Shown: in pieces, positions 18,848 through 28,226 of the stretch
How positions within the stretch are numbered: position 1 is the first letter of the stretch
Layout of the letters: the number at the start of each line of letters is the position of its first letter
Assembly: GCF_004331075.1 (NCBI RefSeq)
Contig: NZ_SJNX01000006.1
Span: 124,001-188,000 of the forward strand
Direction: 5' to 3'
DNA from: Acinetobacter brisouioides
Lineage (GTDB): Bacteria > Pseudomonadota > Gammaproteobacteria > Pseudomonadales > Moraxellaceae
DNA: 64,000 nt
Program-made: the position numbers and the translations under genes
The notes under the pieces: generated by a model
What the model saw: only the letters and a program-made list of their open reading frames with translations
Told to the model about the DNA's origin: nothing
Database searches by the model: none

Positions 18848-19136
18848 TGCAATTAAAATCAGTTGTTAAGTTGTGATTCGGCTGGAAGCATTTAACATTC
18901 CACCCAATTGATCAAATCCAATCACGGTGATATTGCCTCAAAAATTTATGTTGGCACTTTGCATTATTGTTGCTTGAAAACCAAATTTTAGTGGAATTCC
19001 ACTGAGAGTTGTAGAAGCTTTGCTTTTGCTCTTGGCTAGATGGCTTTTATTGTAATGGCAGCTACAGTACTGTTTTTAATCGCGCAGTGTATCCCGTAAA
19101 ATGATGACTAGCGAATAGCATCATCCTCACACATCA

Positions 19137-19994
19137 TTAAGCCAAGGTTGCGGTAACCTGTACATAGTCAATACGCCGCTCCTGAAATAATTGCTGACAC
19201 AATTTGGCTGTCATTTGAATTTTTAAAGCATTCAGGTCATGCTGAAAACCATGTAACTGAAGTTCCTGTTGCACGTACTGAGCAAAACCACTCAATACAG
19301 GTTCAGACAAAATCTGTATTTGAATTTGCTCAAAGCCATGCAGTGTCAACACTTGTTCAAGTTCCGTTTGGTACATTAGATGTTGGAGTTGCACATCGGC
19401 AAGTTTTAGCAGGTACTGATCACGCTGTTTACTCAGGAAACTGGCTTTTGACCAGTTGTCATTGAATAACAAATAATGAAAACCAATTCGCCCTTTGGAT
19501 TGTAAAAGTACTGGAATCTGCGCAATGAATTTTTTTAAATCATAATGATACAGCGCATCCAGACAAACCATTGCATCAAATTTCTGCTCAAAACATTCAG
19601 CATTTAAATTCATAAAAGAGCGCTGATGCGCGGCATGCACACACGCCAAAGCTTGTTGCTGAATTTTTTCAATACAGGCAGTTTGTATTTCCACTGCTTC
19701 AATATGCTGCACAGCATAATGTTGTGCCCAGTATTGCAAGCTTGCGCCATGCCCACAGCCTAAATCAAGCAGATGATCTTGTGCGGTGAGTTGAATACTT
19801 TGTGCGAGATGCTCGGCAAGCTGTTCACATGCCTGCACATAAGTTTGGGCTGGTGCAGACCACAAGCCCAAATTACTCCACGCCAGTGTGGCAGAGTCCC
19901 CCAACATTTGTGTATTAATCGCATATTTATGCTGGGGAAGTTTCTGGCGTAGACGTTGCAGAAGTTGCAAATTAGTAACCCAATTCTGGGGCAA
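19137..19994 (-). CDS. Class I SAM-dependent methyltransferase
   Basis: A 285-residue methyltransferase. Motif I is DLGCGHGASLQYW (about residue 90), followed by an acidic strand end (AVEIQ) and CLDALYHYD as motif IV. It has features of the cyclopropane-fatty-acid/mycolate methyltransferase group, but no certain substrate. Its start overlaps the end of the FAD-oxidoreductase gene by 23 bp, so the pair is cotranscribed. FAD oxidoreductase plus methyltransferase pairs are known in membrane fatty-acid modification, a tentative role here. Confidence 0.75.
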   Translation of the reverse strand: MPQNWVTNLQLLQRLRQKLPQHKYAINTQMLGDSATLAWSNLGLWSAPAQTYVQACEQLAEHLAQSIQLTAQDHLLDLGCGHGASLQYWAQHYAVQHIEAVEIQTACIEKIQQQALACVHAAHQRSFMNLNAECFEQKFDAMVCLDALYHYDLKKFIAQIPVLLQSKGRIGFHYLLFNDNWSKASFLSKQRDQYLLKLADVQLQHLMYQTELEQVLTLHGFEQIQIQILSEPVLSGFAQYVQQELQLHGFQHDLNALKIQMTAKLCQQLFQERRIDYVQVTATLA

Positions 19995-21270
19995 CTTCTG
20001 GTTTTGGTTTTAATCCTACAAATGGAATTGGCGCACCTAGATTCTTGGCAATCTGCATCGCAGAAGTCACCGCAGACTCCAAAATTGGCAAACCATCACA
20101 TGACCATGAACCACAGAAGTAAACTTTACGATCTGACACTTTTTGGCGGCGCTGTAATTCTTGGCTAAGCTCTACAGTTTGAGAATTTACCACTGCGCGA
20201 GTCAGTTTCACGGTAGAAATGATTTTTTTCGGGTCAATTGGTGTAACAGGACGCCATGTTTGGAATACAGGATTCTTTCCAACCAAAGTTGGCTCAATCG
20301 CGTTCATCCAAACTGTAAATTGCTGACGGGTAAAGTGTCGATCCATCATGTAGCTGAGTACTGCCCAGTCCTTACGACGTGGTGGCATCACAGTTGCATC
20401 GGTATGAATGACCAGATCACCTTCTTCAAAACGGAACTGTTTTAAAAGCTGCAAGTCTTCAGCAAACTGTTCTGGATTGAGGAAATCTTCAATTTTATTG
20501 GTTGGAGTTGCCACAATCACACGATCAAATAACTGCTGTGTACCTGCCTGATTTTCAACCAAAACTTTATCGTCTTTCAGCTCAACTTTCGTTACCGCAG
20601 CACCGCTATGAATGGTAATACCTTCAATCAGCTTGCCTACAAAAGCAGGTGTCCCGCCTTGCAAACGCAACAATTCAACACCACTGGTCAACTGGCTCAA
20701 AAATACCAATAACGGTTTCGCTGGCCATTCACCAATGGTTTTCGGATTACAGGTACAAATGGTATACAGCACAGGCATGACCGCACCATGCCAGAATACT
20801 TCTTCGATGTCGTTTTTATTAATAAATTCAGTCAGGGTAATATTCTGATTTTTCGATTTAAAGAAACGGTGAATTGCAGTTTTCAGCTGAAGCATGCCTT
20901 TGACCAAACGCACACCGTATTGTTGTAAGCCTTTACGGTTATTGATGATCGGGAAATTCCCAATCGGTGCGCGTGAAGTCGTTAGCCACGTTTCAGTTTT
21001 ATCTTCAAATAACCAGCTACATGCCATGTAGGTACGTACTGGAAAGGTTTTAATGCCTAAATAAGTTGCAAGACTTAAGGTGTTTTTCCAGAGATACGGA
21101 TTCATGACACGCAATGGCGCATCAATAATGCCACCATCAAACTCGACCGTATGACTGTCCATGCCTCGTCCGGGCAACGATTCAAATACGGTAATATTAT
21201 GTCCTGCATCTTTGAGAATTCTTGCAGTAGCAAGCCCAGCCATGCCACTACCAATGACTGCAATATCCAA
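19972..21270 (-). CDS. FAD-dependent oxidoreductase (amine-oxidase-like fold)
   Basis: A 432-residue flavoprotein. The dinucleotide-binding motif GSGMAGLATARILKDAG is at the extreme N-terminus, followed by an acidic strand end (VFES). GSWSCDGLPILESAVTSAM near the C-terminus is the second FAD contact. Similar proteins occur beside DUF1365 and cyclopropane-synthase-like genes in lipid-modifying clusters. Here only the overlapping methyltransferase gene is present. The substrate is not known. Confidence 0.78.
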   Translation of the reverse strand: MDIAVIGSGMAGLATARILKDAGHNITVFESLPGRGMDSHTVEFDGGIIDAPLRVMNPYLWKNTLSLATYLGIKTFPVRTYMACSWLFEDKTETWLTTSRAPIGNFPIINNRKGLQQYGVRLVKGMLQLKTAIHRFFKSKNQNITLTEFINKNDIEEVFWHGAVMPVLYTICTCNPKTIGEWPAKPLLVFLSQLTSGVELLRLQGGTPAFVGKLIEGITIHSGAAVTKVELKDDKVLVENQAGTQQLFDRVIVATPTNKIEDFLNPEQFAEDLQLLKQFRFEEGDLVIHTDATVMPPRRKDWAVLSYMMDRHFTRQQFTVWMNAIEPTLVGKNPVFQTWRPVTPIDPKKIISTVKLTRAVVNSQTVELSQELQRRQKVSDRKVYFCGSWSCDGLPILESAVTSAMQIAKNLGAPIPFVGLKPKPEVAPELGY

Positions 21271-21427
21271 TGTTTTATCCGTTTTTTAGCCCATTTTTTT
21301 CATTATGTGCGATGTTGCCAGCAAATACCTTGTTAAAAAATACCATAATTCGTTTTTTTTACATTCGCTTACAGTCATTTTTTACAAACAATCCTGACTT
21401 GAATTTTTAAAAATAATAAATTAAAAA

Positions 21428-22834
21428 TCAATGACTTTTTGAATTAAACCAGTTCACCCATGAGCTTGTCTGACGAATTTCTATAGGTACGGCAGGAATC
21501 AGTTCGTAACGCAAAATGTCCTGCTGCCTGACCTGCTTGGCTAAACGGTATTTTTGACTATGGATACATTCCCGATCAGCAAATTCGCAGCGATCAAGAT
21601 GGGTTCCACCACACGGCCCATTGGCTAAACCTTTCGGGCAGGTTTCAGGGCAAATATACAGTGTTTCTGCCAAACGACACTGTCCACAGCTTTCACAACC
21701 GACCACCGTATGCTTACTGGCATATTCTACTGCCAAAATACCTTTAGCTGCCAAGCCCTGTTGCCAAAACCCCAGTTGAAACACAAAACGTCCAATTTTT
21801 TGCGCCAGTACACTGTCAAATAACCAGTCATGAGTAACTTGTAAAACCTTATATTTCAACACCGAAGGTTGCTGTTGCGGATAAGCCATCAATAAATCGG
21901 GCTGCATTTCATCACCCCGTACAACCTTGCACAGACGATTCCACTCCGCCAGACACTGCTCAACGCTCCATGTTTGATACTGAGCCAAAGCCTGTTCCAG
22001 CAAAGTCTGCTGCTCTGAGTTTTGACAACCTGACACATGAATGCCTGCCAATCCCCAGTGTCGATAAATCCAGATTTGCAATGCTGCACGTGCATAAACG
22101 CGCTGCTCTGCCCATGCTGCATTTTGCTGCTGTTCAACTTTCAGGTGTTGCAATAAATGGGGGCTAATTTCAATGCCTGCCACCTGTTGCTTGACCATAA
22201 ATTTGGCACGGCGATAGGTCAATGGCATCACACATGCCAACACAGGGCAAGGCTGCGTACTTGCATCCACAAACTGTTTAAATTTCAAAATTTTATTGAG
22301 ATCATAACCTAACTGGGTAATCACAAAATCTGCGCCTGCACGCTGCTTTTTTTCAAATTTGAGATACTGGGCTTGTTCTTCACTTTCAGTATATTTAAAT
22401 GGATTGAACGCCACACCACAATACATATCAGGTGCATGGGCTTTGACCCACATTAAAGCACTGACTGATTCTAAATAGCGTGTACGTTGTATAGGGTCTT
22501 GCTTGCCAAAATTGTGCTGCTTGAGCTTATCGCCTGTGAGCAATAACACATCATGCATATTTTGCTGTTTCGCTTGCTCGACAAACTGCTGTACATCTTT
22601 AACATCACGCGCTTTACCTGAGAAATGCAGCAGCTTGGCTTGAGCAGTACTGACACTCTGAGCCAAAGTGATGGGGGATGGATCATCATCGGCATGCACA
22701 CGATCCGCAAATGCCATGACACAGGGTAAGCCTGCCAAAGTCGATATCGGCGGTAATTCTGTACGCTTAGACACGATCTGTTCAAGAACCAGACAAAACT
22801 GTTGCTGTTGTAAATAATGCGAAAGTGCCGACAT
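21428..22834 (-). CDS. MetF-like protein with C-terminal cysteine-rich domain
   Basis: A 468-residue protein with a methylenetetrahydrofolate-reductase-like barrel (residues about 10-300) and a C-terminal domain with a cysteine pattern CESCGQC, CPETCPKG and CGGTHLDRC. This matches the MTHFR C-terminal zinc/iron-sulfur-type domain. Such proteins accompany one-carbon metabolism in several phyla, sometimes without flavin. It is not the housekeeping MetF, which is about 280-300 residues. It stands alone, divergent from the TetR operon across 490 bp. The exact reaction is uncertain. Confidence 0.72.
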   Translation of the reverse strand: MSALSHYLQQQQFCLVLEQIVSKRTELPPISTLAGLPCVMAFADRVHADDDPSPITLAQSVSTAQAKLLHFSGKARDVKDVQQFVEQAKQQNMHDVLLLTGDKLKQHNFGKQDPIQRTRYLESVSALMWVKAHAPDMYCGVAFNPFKYTESEEQAQYLKFEKKQRAGADFVITQLGYDLNKILKFKQFVDASTQPCPVLACVMPLTYRRAKFMVKQQVAGIEISPHLLQHLKVEQQQNAAWAEQRVYARAALQIWIYRHWGLAGIHVSGCQNSEQQTLLEQALAQYQTWSVEQCLAEWNRLCKVVRGDEMQPDLLMAYPQQQPSVLKYKVLQVTHDWLFDSVLAQKIGRFVFQLGFWQQGLAAKGILAVEYASKHTVVGCESCGQCRLAETLYICPETCPKGLANGPCGGTHLDRCEFADRECIHSQKYRLAKQVRQQDILRYELIPAVPIEIRQTSSWVNWFNSKSH

Positions 22835-23254
22835 ATGTGCAGAGAGAAAAATCTAAAGATCTAGTTTAACAAAGACCTCTATACAAGAAAAATGCCAAAC
22901 AGATTATATCAAAACCAATACAAGCTTTCAGGGAAAATAGACCTAAAGTTGCGAAGGTTAAATTTTCGACTTCATGAGAAAAAACGATTGAAATTATAGA
23001 TCAATATCATTGATTTAAAAAAATTTACTAAAAACCATATACTAGATTATTGCCTTCTTTGATTGAAAATCAAAGTACATTGCGAGCTAAACACGAATTG
23101 CTCAAGTGGTAAAATTGTGTCACTTCACGAATCCGACCTACAATTGTAGTCTTTTGTAAAAATCTTATGCTGCTCCTTTCTTTATTTCCCTGAAGCTTTT
23201 GAATTTATAACCATTTCCATCATTTTTAACTATATCTGTTCCCCTACCCCCCAA
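22835..23254. other. AT-rich intergenic region, no gene seen
   Basis: It separates the MetF-like gene from the TetR operon. I see no coding frame, tRNA or clear repeat. Confidence 0.5.
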
Positions 23255-23282
23255 TTGACAAGAAAATAATTTGCTGTAATCT
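23255..23282 (+). promoter_or_regulatory. Promoter of the TetR / carbonyl-detoxification operon
   Basis: TTGACA at 23255 and TAATCT at 23277 are 16 bp apart. The palindrome at 23287 would overlap the transcription start. Confidence 0.6.
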
Positions 23283-23286
23283 AATT

Positions 23287-23305
23287 AATAGACGACTGGT
23301 CTATT
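23287..23305. promoter_or_regulatory. Palindromic operator for the TetR-family regulator
   Basis: AATAGAC and GTCTATT form a perfect 7-bp inverted repeat around a 5-bp centre, directly downstream of the -10 box and 17 bp before the tetR start. TAGAC-type palindromes are typical of NemR-like regulators. Confidence 0.75.
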
Positions 23306-23322
23306 TTAAAACAGGTAACCCG

Positions 23323-23931
23323 ATGACCCTCAGCAAAAAAGCAGAACAAACTCGACAGCATATTTTAGATACAGGCTTTGAGCTGGTGCTGCACAAAGGC
23401 TTTGTCGGTGTCGGTTTGCAAGAAATTTTAAAAACCAGTGGTGTTCCCAAAGGTTCGTTCTATCACTACTTTGCTTCTAAAGAAGTGTTTGGTTGTGAAC
23501 TGCTGCAACACTACATCAGCAACTATGGGCAACGTTTGTCTAGCCTCTGGAGCCAGCCTGACGGGTCAGCACGCACACAGTTGCTGAACTATTTTCAGGT
23601 ATGGATTCAAGACCCAGAACAACCCGATACAGGCTGGGCCGAAAGCTGCCTGATTGTCAAACTTGCGGCTGAAGTAGCTGATTTATCAGAAGATATGCGC
23701 CAGATCATGCACCAAGGCGTGCAAGTCCTCTTAGCACGCCTCAGTGAATTGCTACAACGCGGTGTCGATGAAGGTTCGATGCAACTGTGCAGCAACCCTG
23801 CTGCCACTGCACAAGTGCTGTACCAGATGTGGCTCGGTGCTGCCCTGCTCAGCAAACTCAGTCAAAACAAAGACCCGATGCACGATGCACTGCGGGCAAC
23901 AGAATTTATGCTCGGTCAAGCGAGCGCTTAA
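23323..23931 (+). CDS. TetR/AcrR-family regulator, NemR-like
   Basis: A 202-residue repressor with an N-terminal TetR helix-turn-helix (VGLQEILKTSGVPKGSFYHYFASKE, residues 29-53) and a C-terminal ligand/redox domain. A cysteine at 109 (WAESCLIVKLA) is placed like the redox-sensing cysteine of E. coli NemR, which responds to reactive chlorine and dicarbonyls. It leads a tight operon of four genes; a perfect palindrome at its transcription start suggests autoregulation. The NemR analogy is an inference from motif and context. Confidence 0.8.
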   Translation: MTLSKKAEQTRQHILDTGFELVLHKGFVGVGLQEILKTSGVPKGSFYHYFASKEVFGCELLQHYISNYGQRLSSLWSQPDGSARTQLLNYFQVWIQDPEQPDTGWAESCLIVKLAAEVADLSEDMRQIMHQGVQVLLARLSELLQRGVDEGSMQLCSNPAATAQVLYQMWLGAALLSKLSQNKDPMHDALRATEFMLGQASA

Positions 23932-23949
23932 GGCATTTTGGAGAATATG

Positions 23950-24636
23950 ATGAAAATTTTAATGGTACTGACTTCACATGACCGCTTAGGCAACACAGGT
24001 CATAAAACTGGTTTTTGGCTAGAGGAATTTACTGCGCCGTATTATGTGTTTAAAGATGCGGGAGCAGAAATTACATTAGCCTCACCTCAAGGTGGACAAC
24101 CGCCACTTGATCCTAAAAGTAACGAACCTGATTTCCTGACGGATTCAACCCGTCGTTTTGAGCAAGATGCTGAAGCAAAAAACTTGCTTGCACATACACA
24201 CGTCCTTGCCGAGGTTGATGTGACTGGCTTTGATGCCGTGATGTATCCAGGTGGACATGGCCCTCTGTGGGATCTGACTGAAAATGCCGCTTCAATTGCA
24301 TTACTTGAGTATTTTGACCGTGCAGGCAAACCCATGGGCTTGGTCTGCCATGCCCCTGCGGTACTCAAACATGTCAAAGCAGCAGCAGGCGCGTCTTTTG
24401 TGGCTGGGAAAACAGTGACAGGCTTTTCCAACAGTGAAGAAGCTGCCGTTGGGCTGACTGACATTGTGCCATTTTTAATTGAAGATGAATTTACAGCACA
24501 AGGCGCACATTATCAAAAAGGTGCAGACTGGCAGTCTTTCATTGTCACCGAAGGGCATTTGGTGACAGGGCAAAACCCTGCCAGCTCGGAAGCTGTCGCA
24601 GAACAGCTTCTCGTTTTGCTGAACCCAGCGACTTAA
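23950..24636 (+). CDS. DJ-1/PfpI-type protein (glyoxalase III / Hsp31-like)
   Basis: A 228-residue class I amidotransferase-fold protein without a synthetase domain. The nucleophile elbow is LVCHAPAVL (C133, H134), and an N-terminal glutamate pair (FWLEE, residues 25-26) fits the HchA/Hsp31-like group that converts methylglyoxal to lactate or repairs glycated molecules. The start at 23950 is preferred over TTG 23938 and ATG 23947, as it gives GGAG a 6-bp spacing. It lies 18 bp after tetR and 9 bp before the aldehyde dehydrogenase gene. Confidence 0.82.
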   Translation: MKILMVLTSHDRLGNTGHKTGFWLEEFTAPYYVFKDAGAEITLASPQGGQPPLDPKSNEPDFLTDSTRRFEQDAEAKNLLAHTHVLAEVDVTGFDAVMYPGGHGPLWDLTENAASIALLEYFDRAGKPMGLVCHAPAVLKHVKAAAGASFVAGKTVTGFSNSEEAAVGLTDIVPFLIEDEFTAQGAHYQKGADWQSFIVTEGHLVTGQNPASSEAVAEQLLVLLNPAT

Positions 24637-24645
24637 GCATTTCCG

Positions 24646-26064
24646 ATGGATATTACAACTTTACAGCAACGCTTGGCGGATATGCGCCAAGCGCATGCTC
24701 AAGCTGCGCCTGCCAGTCTGGAACTACGCCATGACCGTTTGGAACGTGCCAAAAAACTACTGATTGAAAATCGTGAGGCGCTGATTTCTGCAATTTCGGC
24801 AGATTTTGGGCATCGCAGTGCTTATCAAAGTTTAGTGTCAGACATTTTGGCATCGGTGGGCGCACTGAGTTATGCTCAAGAGCAACTGGCTGTGTGGATG
24901 CAACCTGAAATTGTGGCTGCGCCGTATGCTGAGATGCGTACCGAAATTCATCAACAACCACTGGGTGTAGTTGGGATTATTAGCCCGTGGAATTTCCCAC
25001 TGAATCTTGCCTTTAGCCCACTAGCAGGTGTGTTTGCCGCAGGCAACCGTGCCTTAATCAAACCCTCTGAACTGACGCCGAAAACCGCAGCACTGTTGGC
25101 AGAACTGGTTCCGCAATATTTCGATGCACTAGAACTAGGTGTAGTCACGGGTGATGCCGAGATGGGCGCAGCATTTAGCGCCTTACCTTTTGATCATTTG
25201 GTGTTTACAGGTAGCACGCAGGTTGGACGGCATGTAATGCGTGCTGCCGCAGAAAATCTGGTGCCTGTGACGCTGGAACTTGGCGGCAAGTCGCCTGTGG
25301 TAATTGCACCTGATGCCAAACTTGAACAAGCTGTGCAACGCATTTTGACGGTGAAAACTTTCAATGCCGGGCAAATCTGTATTTCACCTGATTATGTGTT
25401 GTTGCCTGAACAGCAACAGCAGGATTTTGTGGCATTTGCCCAGCAATTTATGGCAGAGAGCTTCAACCATTTCCAAGACAATCCTGATTACACCGCGATA
25501 ATTAATCCGCGCCATTATCAGCGTTTATTGCATGTATTAGAGGACGCCCAAGCCAAAGGGGCAACCTTGATTCCGCTGACTGCGCATACTCAAGATGCAA
25601 CCCATGATGATGCCAGCCGTAAAATTGTGCCGACCTTGGTGCTGAATGTCAGCGATGACATGCTGGTGATGCAGGAAGAAATTTTTGGCCCAATCCTACC
25701 GATCAAGACCTATCAGCACGAACGGCAAGCCATTGACTATATCAATGCGCATCCACGCCCATTGGCGGCCTATTACTTCTCGGAAGATGCCGCAGCACAA
25801 CAGTATTTTGCTGAACGAACCACCTCGGGTGCGCTGGTGGTGAATGACGTGATGACGCATGTGGTGATTGAAACCTTGCCGTTTGGTGGTGTGGGTGCAT
25901 CGGGAATTGGAGCTTATCACGGCGTACACGGTTTCAGACGTTTTAGTCATGCCAAACCGATTGTGGTGCAAAGCCCGCAAGGTGAATCCAATTTACGTTT
26001 ACGCGCGCCTTATGCGGCAGCGTATCAGCAATTACAGAATATGCTGAACCCAACTCAGGAGTAA
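24646..26064 (+). CDS. Coniferyl-aldehyde-dehydrogenase-type NAD(P)-dependent aldehyde dehydrogenase
   Basis: A 472-residue class 3-like aldehyde dehydrogenase that oxidises aldehydes to acids. The catalytic Cys is C245 (FNAGQICIS), the general base E211 (LELGGK) and the oxyanion Asn N116 (SPWNFP). The length is short for the superfamily, as in the coniferyl aldehyde dehydrogenase (CalB) and fatty aldehyde groups. It is in the NemR-like operon, so its substrate is probably a toxic or electrophilic aldehyde. Lignin-derived aldehydes are also possible. Confidence 0.85.
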   Translation: MDITTLQQRLADMRQAHAQAAPASLELRHDRLERAKKLLIENREALISAISADFGHRSAYQSLVSDILASVGALSYAQEQLAVWMQPEIVAAPYAEMRTEIHQQPLGVVGIISPWNFPLNLAFSPLAGVFAAGNRALIKPSELTPKTAALLAELVPQYFDALELGVVTGDAEMGAAFSALPFDHLVFTGSTQVGRHVMRAAAENLVPVTLELGGKSPVVIAPDAKLEQAVQRILTVKTFNAGQICISPDYVLLPEQQQQDFVAFAQQFMAESFNHFQDNPDYTAIINPRHYQRLLHVLEDAQAKGATLIPLTAHTQDATHDDASRKIVPTLVLNVSDDMLVMQEEIFGPILPIKTYQHERQAIDYINAHPRPLAAYYFSEDAAAQQYFAERTTSGALVVNDVMTHVVIETLPFGGVGASGIGAYHGVHGFRRFSHAKPIVVQSPQGESNLRLRAPYAAAYQQLQNMLNPTQE

Positions 26065-26069
26065 TTTTC

Positions 26070-27047
26070 ATGCAAAGTTTAATTCATGAGCGCTTTGGCG
26101 AACCTGAAGACGTACTGCATTTAGCCGATCAGCCTGTGCCTGAGTTGCAGCCTGATCAGGTACGGATTCGCACCCTGCTTGCGCCGATTCATCATCATGA
26201 TTTGTGGACGGTACGTGGACGCTATGGTTATAAACCAAGTTTCCCTGCGATTGGTGGCAGTGAAGCGGTCGGGATCATTGATGCGATTGGTGCAGAAGTT
26301 GAACATTTACAGGTGGGTCAACGGGTTGCGGTGGCTTCGGTACATGGCACATGGGCCGAATATTTTATTGCCCCAAGCCGTATGGTAATTCCACTGCCCG
26401 ATGCAATTCCCGATGAAGTTGCAGCGCAGTTGATTGCCATGCCGCTCAGTGCCCTGATGTTACTGGAATTTTTACAGGTCAATGCGGGCGACTGGATTAT
26501 CCAGAATACTGCGAATGGTACGGTCGGCAAAACACTGGCCATGCTGGCTCAGTCGCGTGGCGTGCATAGCATTAACCTTGTGCGTCGCAATGAAGCAGTC
26601 GCCGAGTTACAGTCTTTGGGCATTCAGCATGTGGTTTCGACTGCACAAAATGGCTGGCAACAGCAAGTTGAGCAAATTGTGGCGGGCGCACCGATTCGTG
26701 CTGCGGTGGACTCGATTGGCGGGCAAGCCAGTGCAGACTTACTCAGCCTGCTTGGTGAAAATGGCACATTGGTTTCCTTTGGTACTCAGCTTGGCGAGCC
26801 AATGCAAATTGCTTCGGGAGATTTGATTTTCAAACAAGCCACCGTAAAAGGTTTTTGGGGCAGCAAAGTCAGCCAAAACATGAGTATGGCCGATAAAAAG
26901 CGCCTGATTACCGAGCTTATGCAGCGCCTTGTCAGCCAAGAATTAAAACTGCCTGTTGAAGCAATTTTCCCTTTTGCCGAAATTAAGCAAGCGGTGAAAC
27001 GTAGTCTGAGTTCAGGTAAACAAGGGAAAGTCTTGCTACGTCCTTAA
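26070..27047 (+). CDS. MDR-family zinc-type alcohol dehydrogenase / enoyl reductase
   Basis: A 325-residue medium-chain dehydrogenase/reductase. It keeps the GroES-like N-terminal half and a Rossmann half with a nucleotide loop (NTANGTVGKTLAMLA). It lacks the usual catalytic-zinc cysteine and the four-cysteine structural zinc site, so it is closer to quinone oxidoreductase or MECR-type enoyl reductases. Such enzymes reduce quinones or unsaturated carbonyls with NADPH. It is the last gene of the NemR-like operon, 5 bp after the aldehyde dehydrogenase gene, with a terminator 10 bp beyond. Confidence 0.82.
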   Translation: MQSLIHERFGEPEDVLHLADQPVPELQPDQVRIRTLLAPIHHHDLWTVRGRYGYKPSFPAIGGSEAVGIIDAIGAEVEHLQVGQRVAVASVHGTWAEYFIAPSRMVIPLPDAIPDEVAAQLIAMPLSALMLLEFLQVNAGDWIIQNTANGTVGKTLAMLAQSRGVHSINLVRRNEAVAELQSLGIQHVVSTAQNGWQQQVEQIVAGAPIRAAVDSIGGQASADLLSLLGENGTLVSFGTQLGEPMQIASGDLIFKQATVKGFWGSKVSQNMSMADKKRLITELMQRLVSQELKLPVEAIFPFAEIKQAVKRSLSSGKQGKVLLRP

Positions 27048-27056
27048 ATAAAATAC

Positions 27057-27092
27057 TGAACAGGCAATGCAAGTGCGATGCCTGTTCATTTG
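27057..27092 (+). terminator. Terminator of the TetR operon
   Basis: A 10-bp stem (27057-27066 with 27079-27088) with AT-rich DNA after it lies 10 bp past the last gene. Confidence 0.7.
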
Positions 27093-27133
27093 ATAGTTTT
27101 AAATATAGATTAACGAACATTTATCATTTTAAG

Positions 27134-27427
27134 TCATGATCTAAACACTGTTTGTAGTGAACAATAGCATTTAGGTATAAGCCTTTGTGTGAAATCATCG
27201 TGGTCGCCAAACATTTTTAAGCCCCAAAATCCCATATGACTACGTTTACCTGTCAAGATTCTGTCCCACCAACCGATCTGGAACCTGCACCAATAACAAG
27301 CACCACAGAGGTTACGATACCCGAAAAATCGAAGCACTACCCTGTACCAGAACAAGTTGAATAGAGCCTGAGCCAAGGGGCTTCTAGAGCCGAGTTTTCG
27401 AGCTGTATGGGTAGCGGGATTGTTCAC
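27134..27427 (-). CDS. Uncertain open frame, cysteine/tryptophan-rich
   Basis: A 97-codon frame starting at GTG 27427. The product is rich in Trp, Cys, Arg and Phe (GACYWCRFQIGWW) and belongs to no family I recognise. Several codons (AGG, AGA, CTC) are unusual for this genome and no clear ribosome-binding site precedes it. The DNA contains internal inverted segments, so it may be structured non-coding DNA rather than a gene. Confidence 0.25.
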   Translation of the reverse strand: MNNPATHTARKLGSRSPLAQALFNLFWYRVVLRFFGYRNLCGACYWCRFQIGWWDRILTGKRSHMGFWGLKMFGDHDDFTQRLIPKCYCSLQTVFRS

Positions 27428-27494
27428 GGCAACTAATCAAAATCGTGGAACACTGATTAAATATTAGGCATGGAACGTTACGATTCATGTAAAA

Positions 27495-27518
27495 AGCCCG
27501 ATTGGTGGGAATCGGGCT
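27495..27518 (-). terminator. Hairpin with T run on the minus strand
   Basis: A 9-bp stem (27495-27503 with 27510-27518) is followed on the minus strand by TTTTT. It could end minus-strand transcription coming out of the dif-module island. Confidence 0.6.
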
Positions 27519-27562
27519 AATGTAAAAAACATAAGATACTGAAAAAATAAGAAAACAATTTG

Positions 27563-27590
27563 ATTTCGTATAAGGTGTATTATGTTAATT
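27563..27590 (+). repeat. dif-like XerC/XerD site 1 (C|D)
   Basis: The XerC arm ATTTCGTATAA (27563-27573), spacer GGTGTA and XerD arm TTATGTTAATT (27580-27590) match the pdif consensus of Acinetobacter plasmids, with one or two differences in the XerD arm. It marks the left edge of the island. Confidence 0.9.
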
Positions 27591-27663
27591 TTAGAAAAAC
27601 TTTAAAGTTTCTACAAAATCAGTGGCTATTCACTATCTGATTTTATTAGACCATTACATTCAT

Positions 27664-28137
27664 CTAATCTTTTTTAAATTGCGATAGTAAGCCTGAATCA
27701 TCAAGATTATTAACGTATCCTTTTGACGATTCTTTACAGTAAACAGTTGCTAACTCTTGATCACCTTTACTAACGACAATACCTGATTGTGAATTAAGGT
27801 TATTAGGATCTCTTTGATATGAAGAAAATACCGTATATTTGATATTCCCATTTTGAATTTCTAAACTGTTATTGACCATAGAACTAACACCTGTCCACGG
27901 CATATAAGTTACTTGTTTTGTTGTTAAAGCCATTTCAGGGTTTGATAAATTTCGGCCAAATTTATACGAAATTAAATTTTTATTTAAAGTAACTAATAAC
28001 TGCTTATTATTTTTTGTAGTACATTGAAAAACTATAGTATTTGCTAAAGCATATGAACTATTAAAAAAAGATGTGACTAATATCAGAAATAATAGTCGTT
28101 TTTTTTTGATGACCGAGAATAGAGTTATAGATTTCAT
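27664..28137 (-). CDS. Secreted protein of unknown function
   Basis: A 157-residue protein with an N-terminal signal (hydrophobic LLFLILVTSFFNSSYA) and a mature part with two cysteines (VFQCTTKN and VYCKESSK) that could pair. I do not recognise a family. It is the first gene inside dif-like site 1 and is strongly AT-rich, as the rest of the island is. The hairpin-like element AAAATCAG...CTGATTTT lies after its stop at 27615-27644; a related copy follows the other secreted-protein gene at 29026. Confidence 0.7.
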   Translation of the reverse strand: MKSITLFSVIKKKRLLFLILVTSFFNSSYALANTIVFQCTTKNNKQLLVTLNKNLISYKFGRNLSNPEMALTTKQVTYMPWTGVSSMVNNSLEIQNGNIKYTVFSSYQRDPNNLNSQSGIVVSKGDQELATVYCKESSKGYVNNLDDSGLLSQFKKD

Positions 28138-28226
28138 TTATTATACAAACTTATATCAATGAAAATACAATTTTAATAATAGCATTTAAGCTAATATTTA
28201 GTCACTATCTAATAATTAATCTTCAG

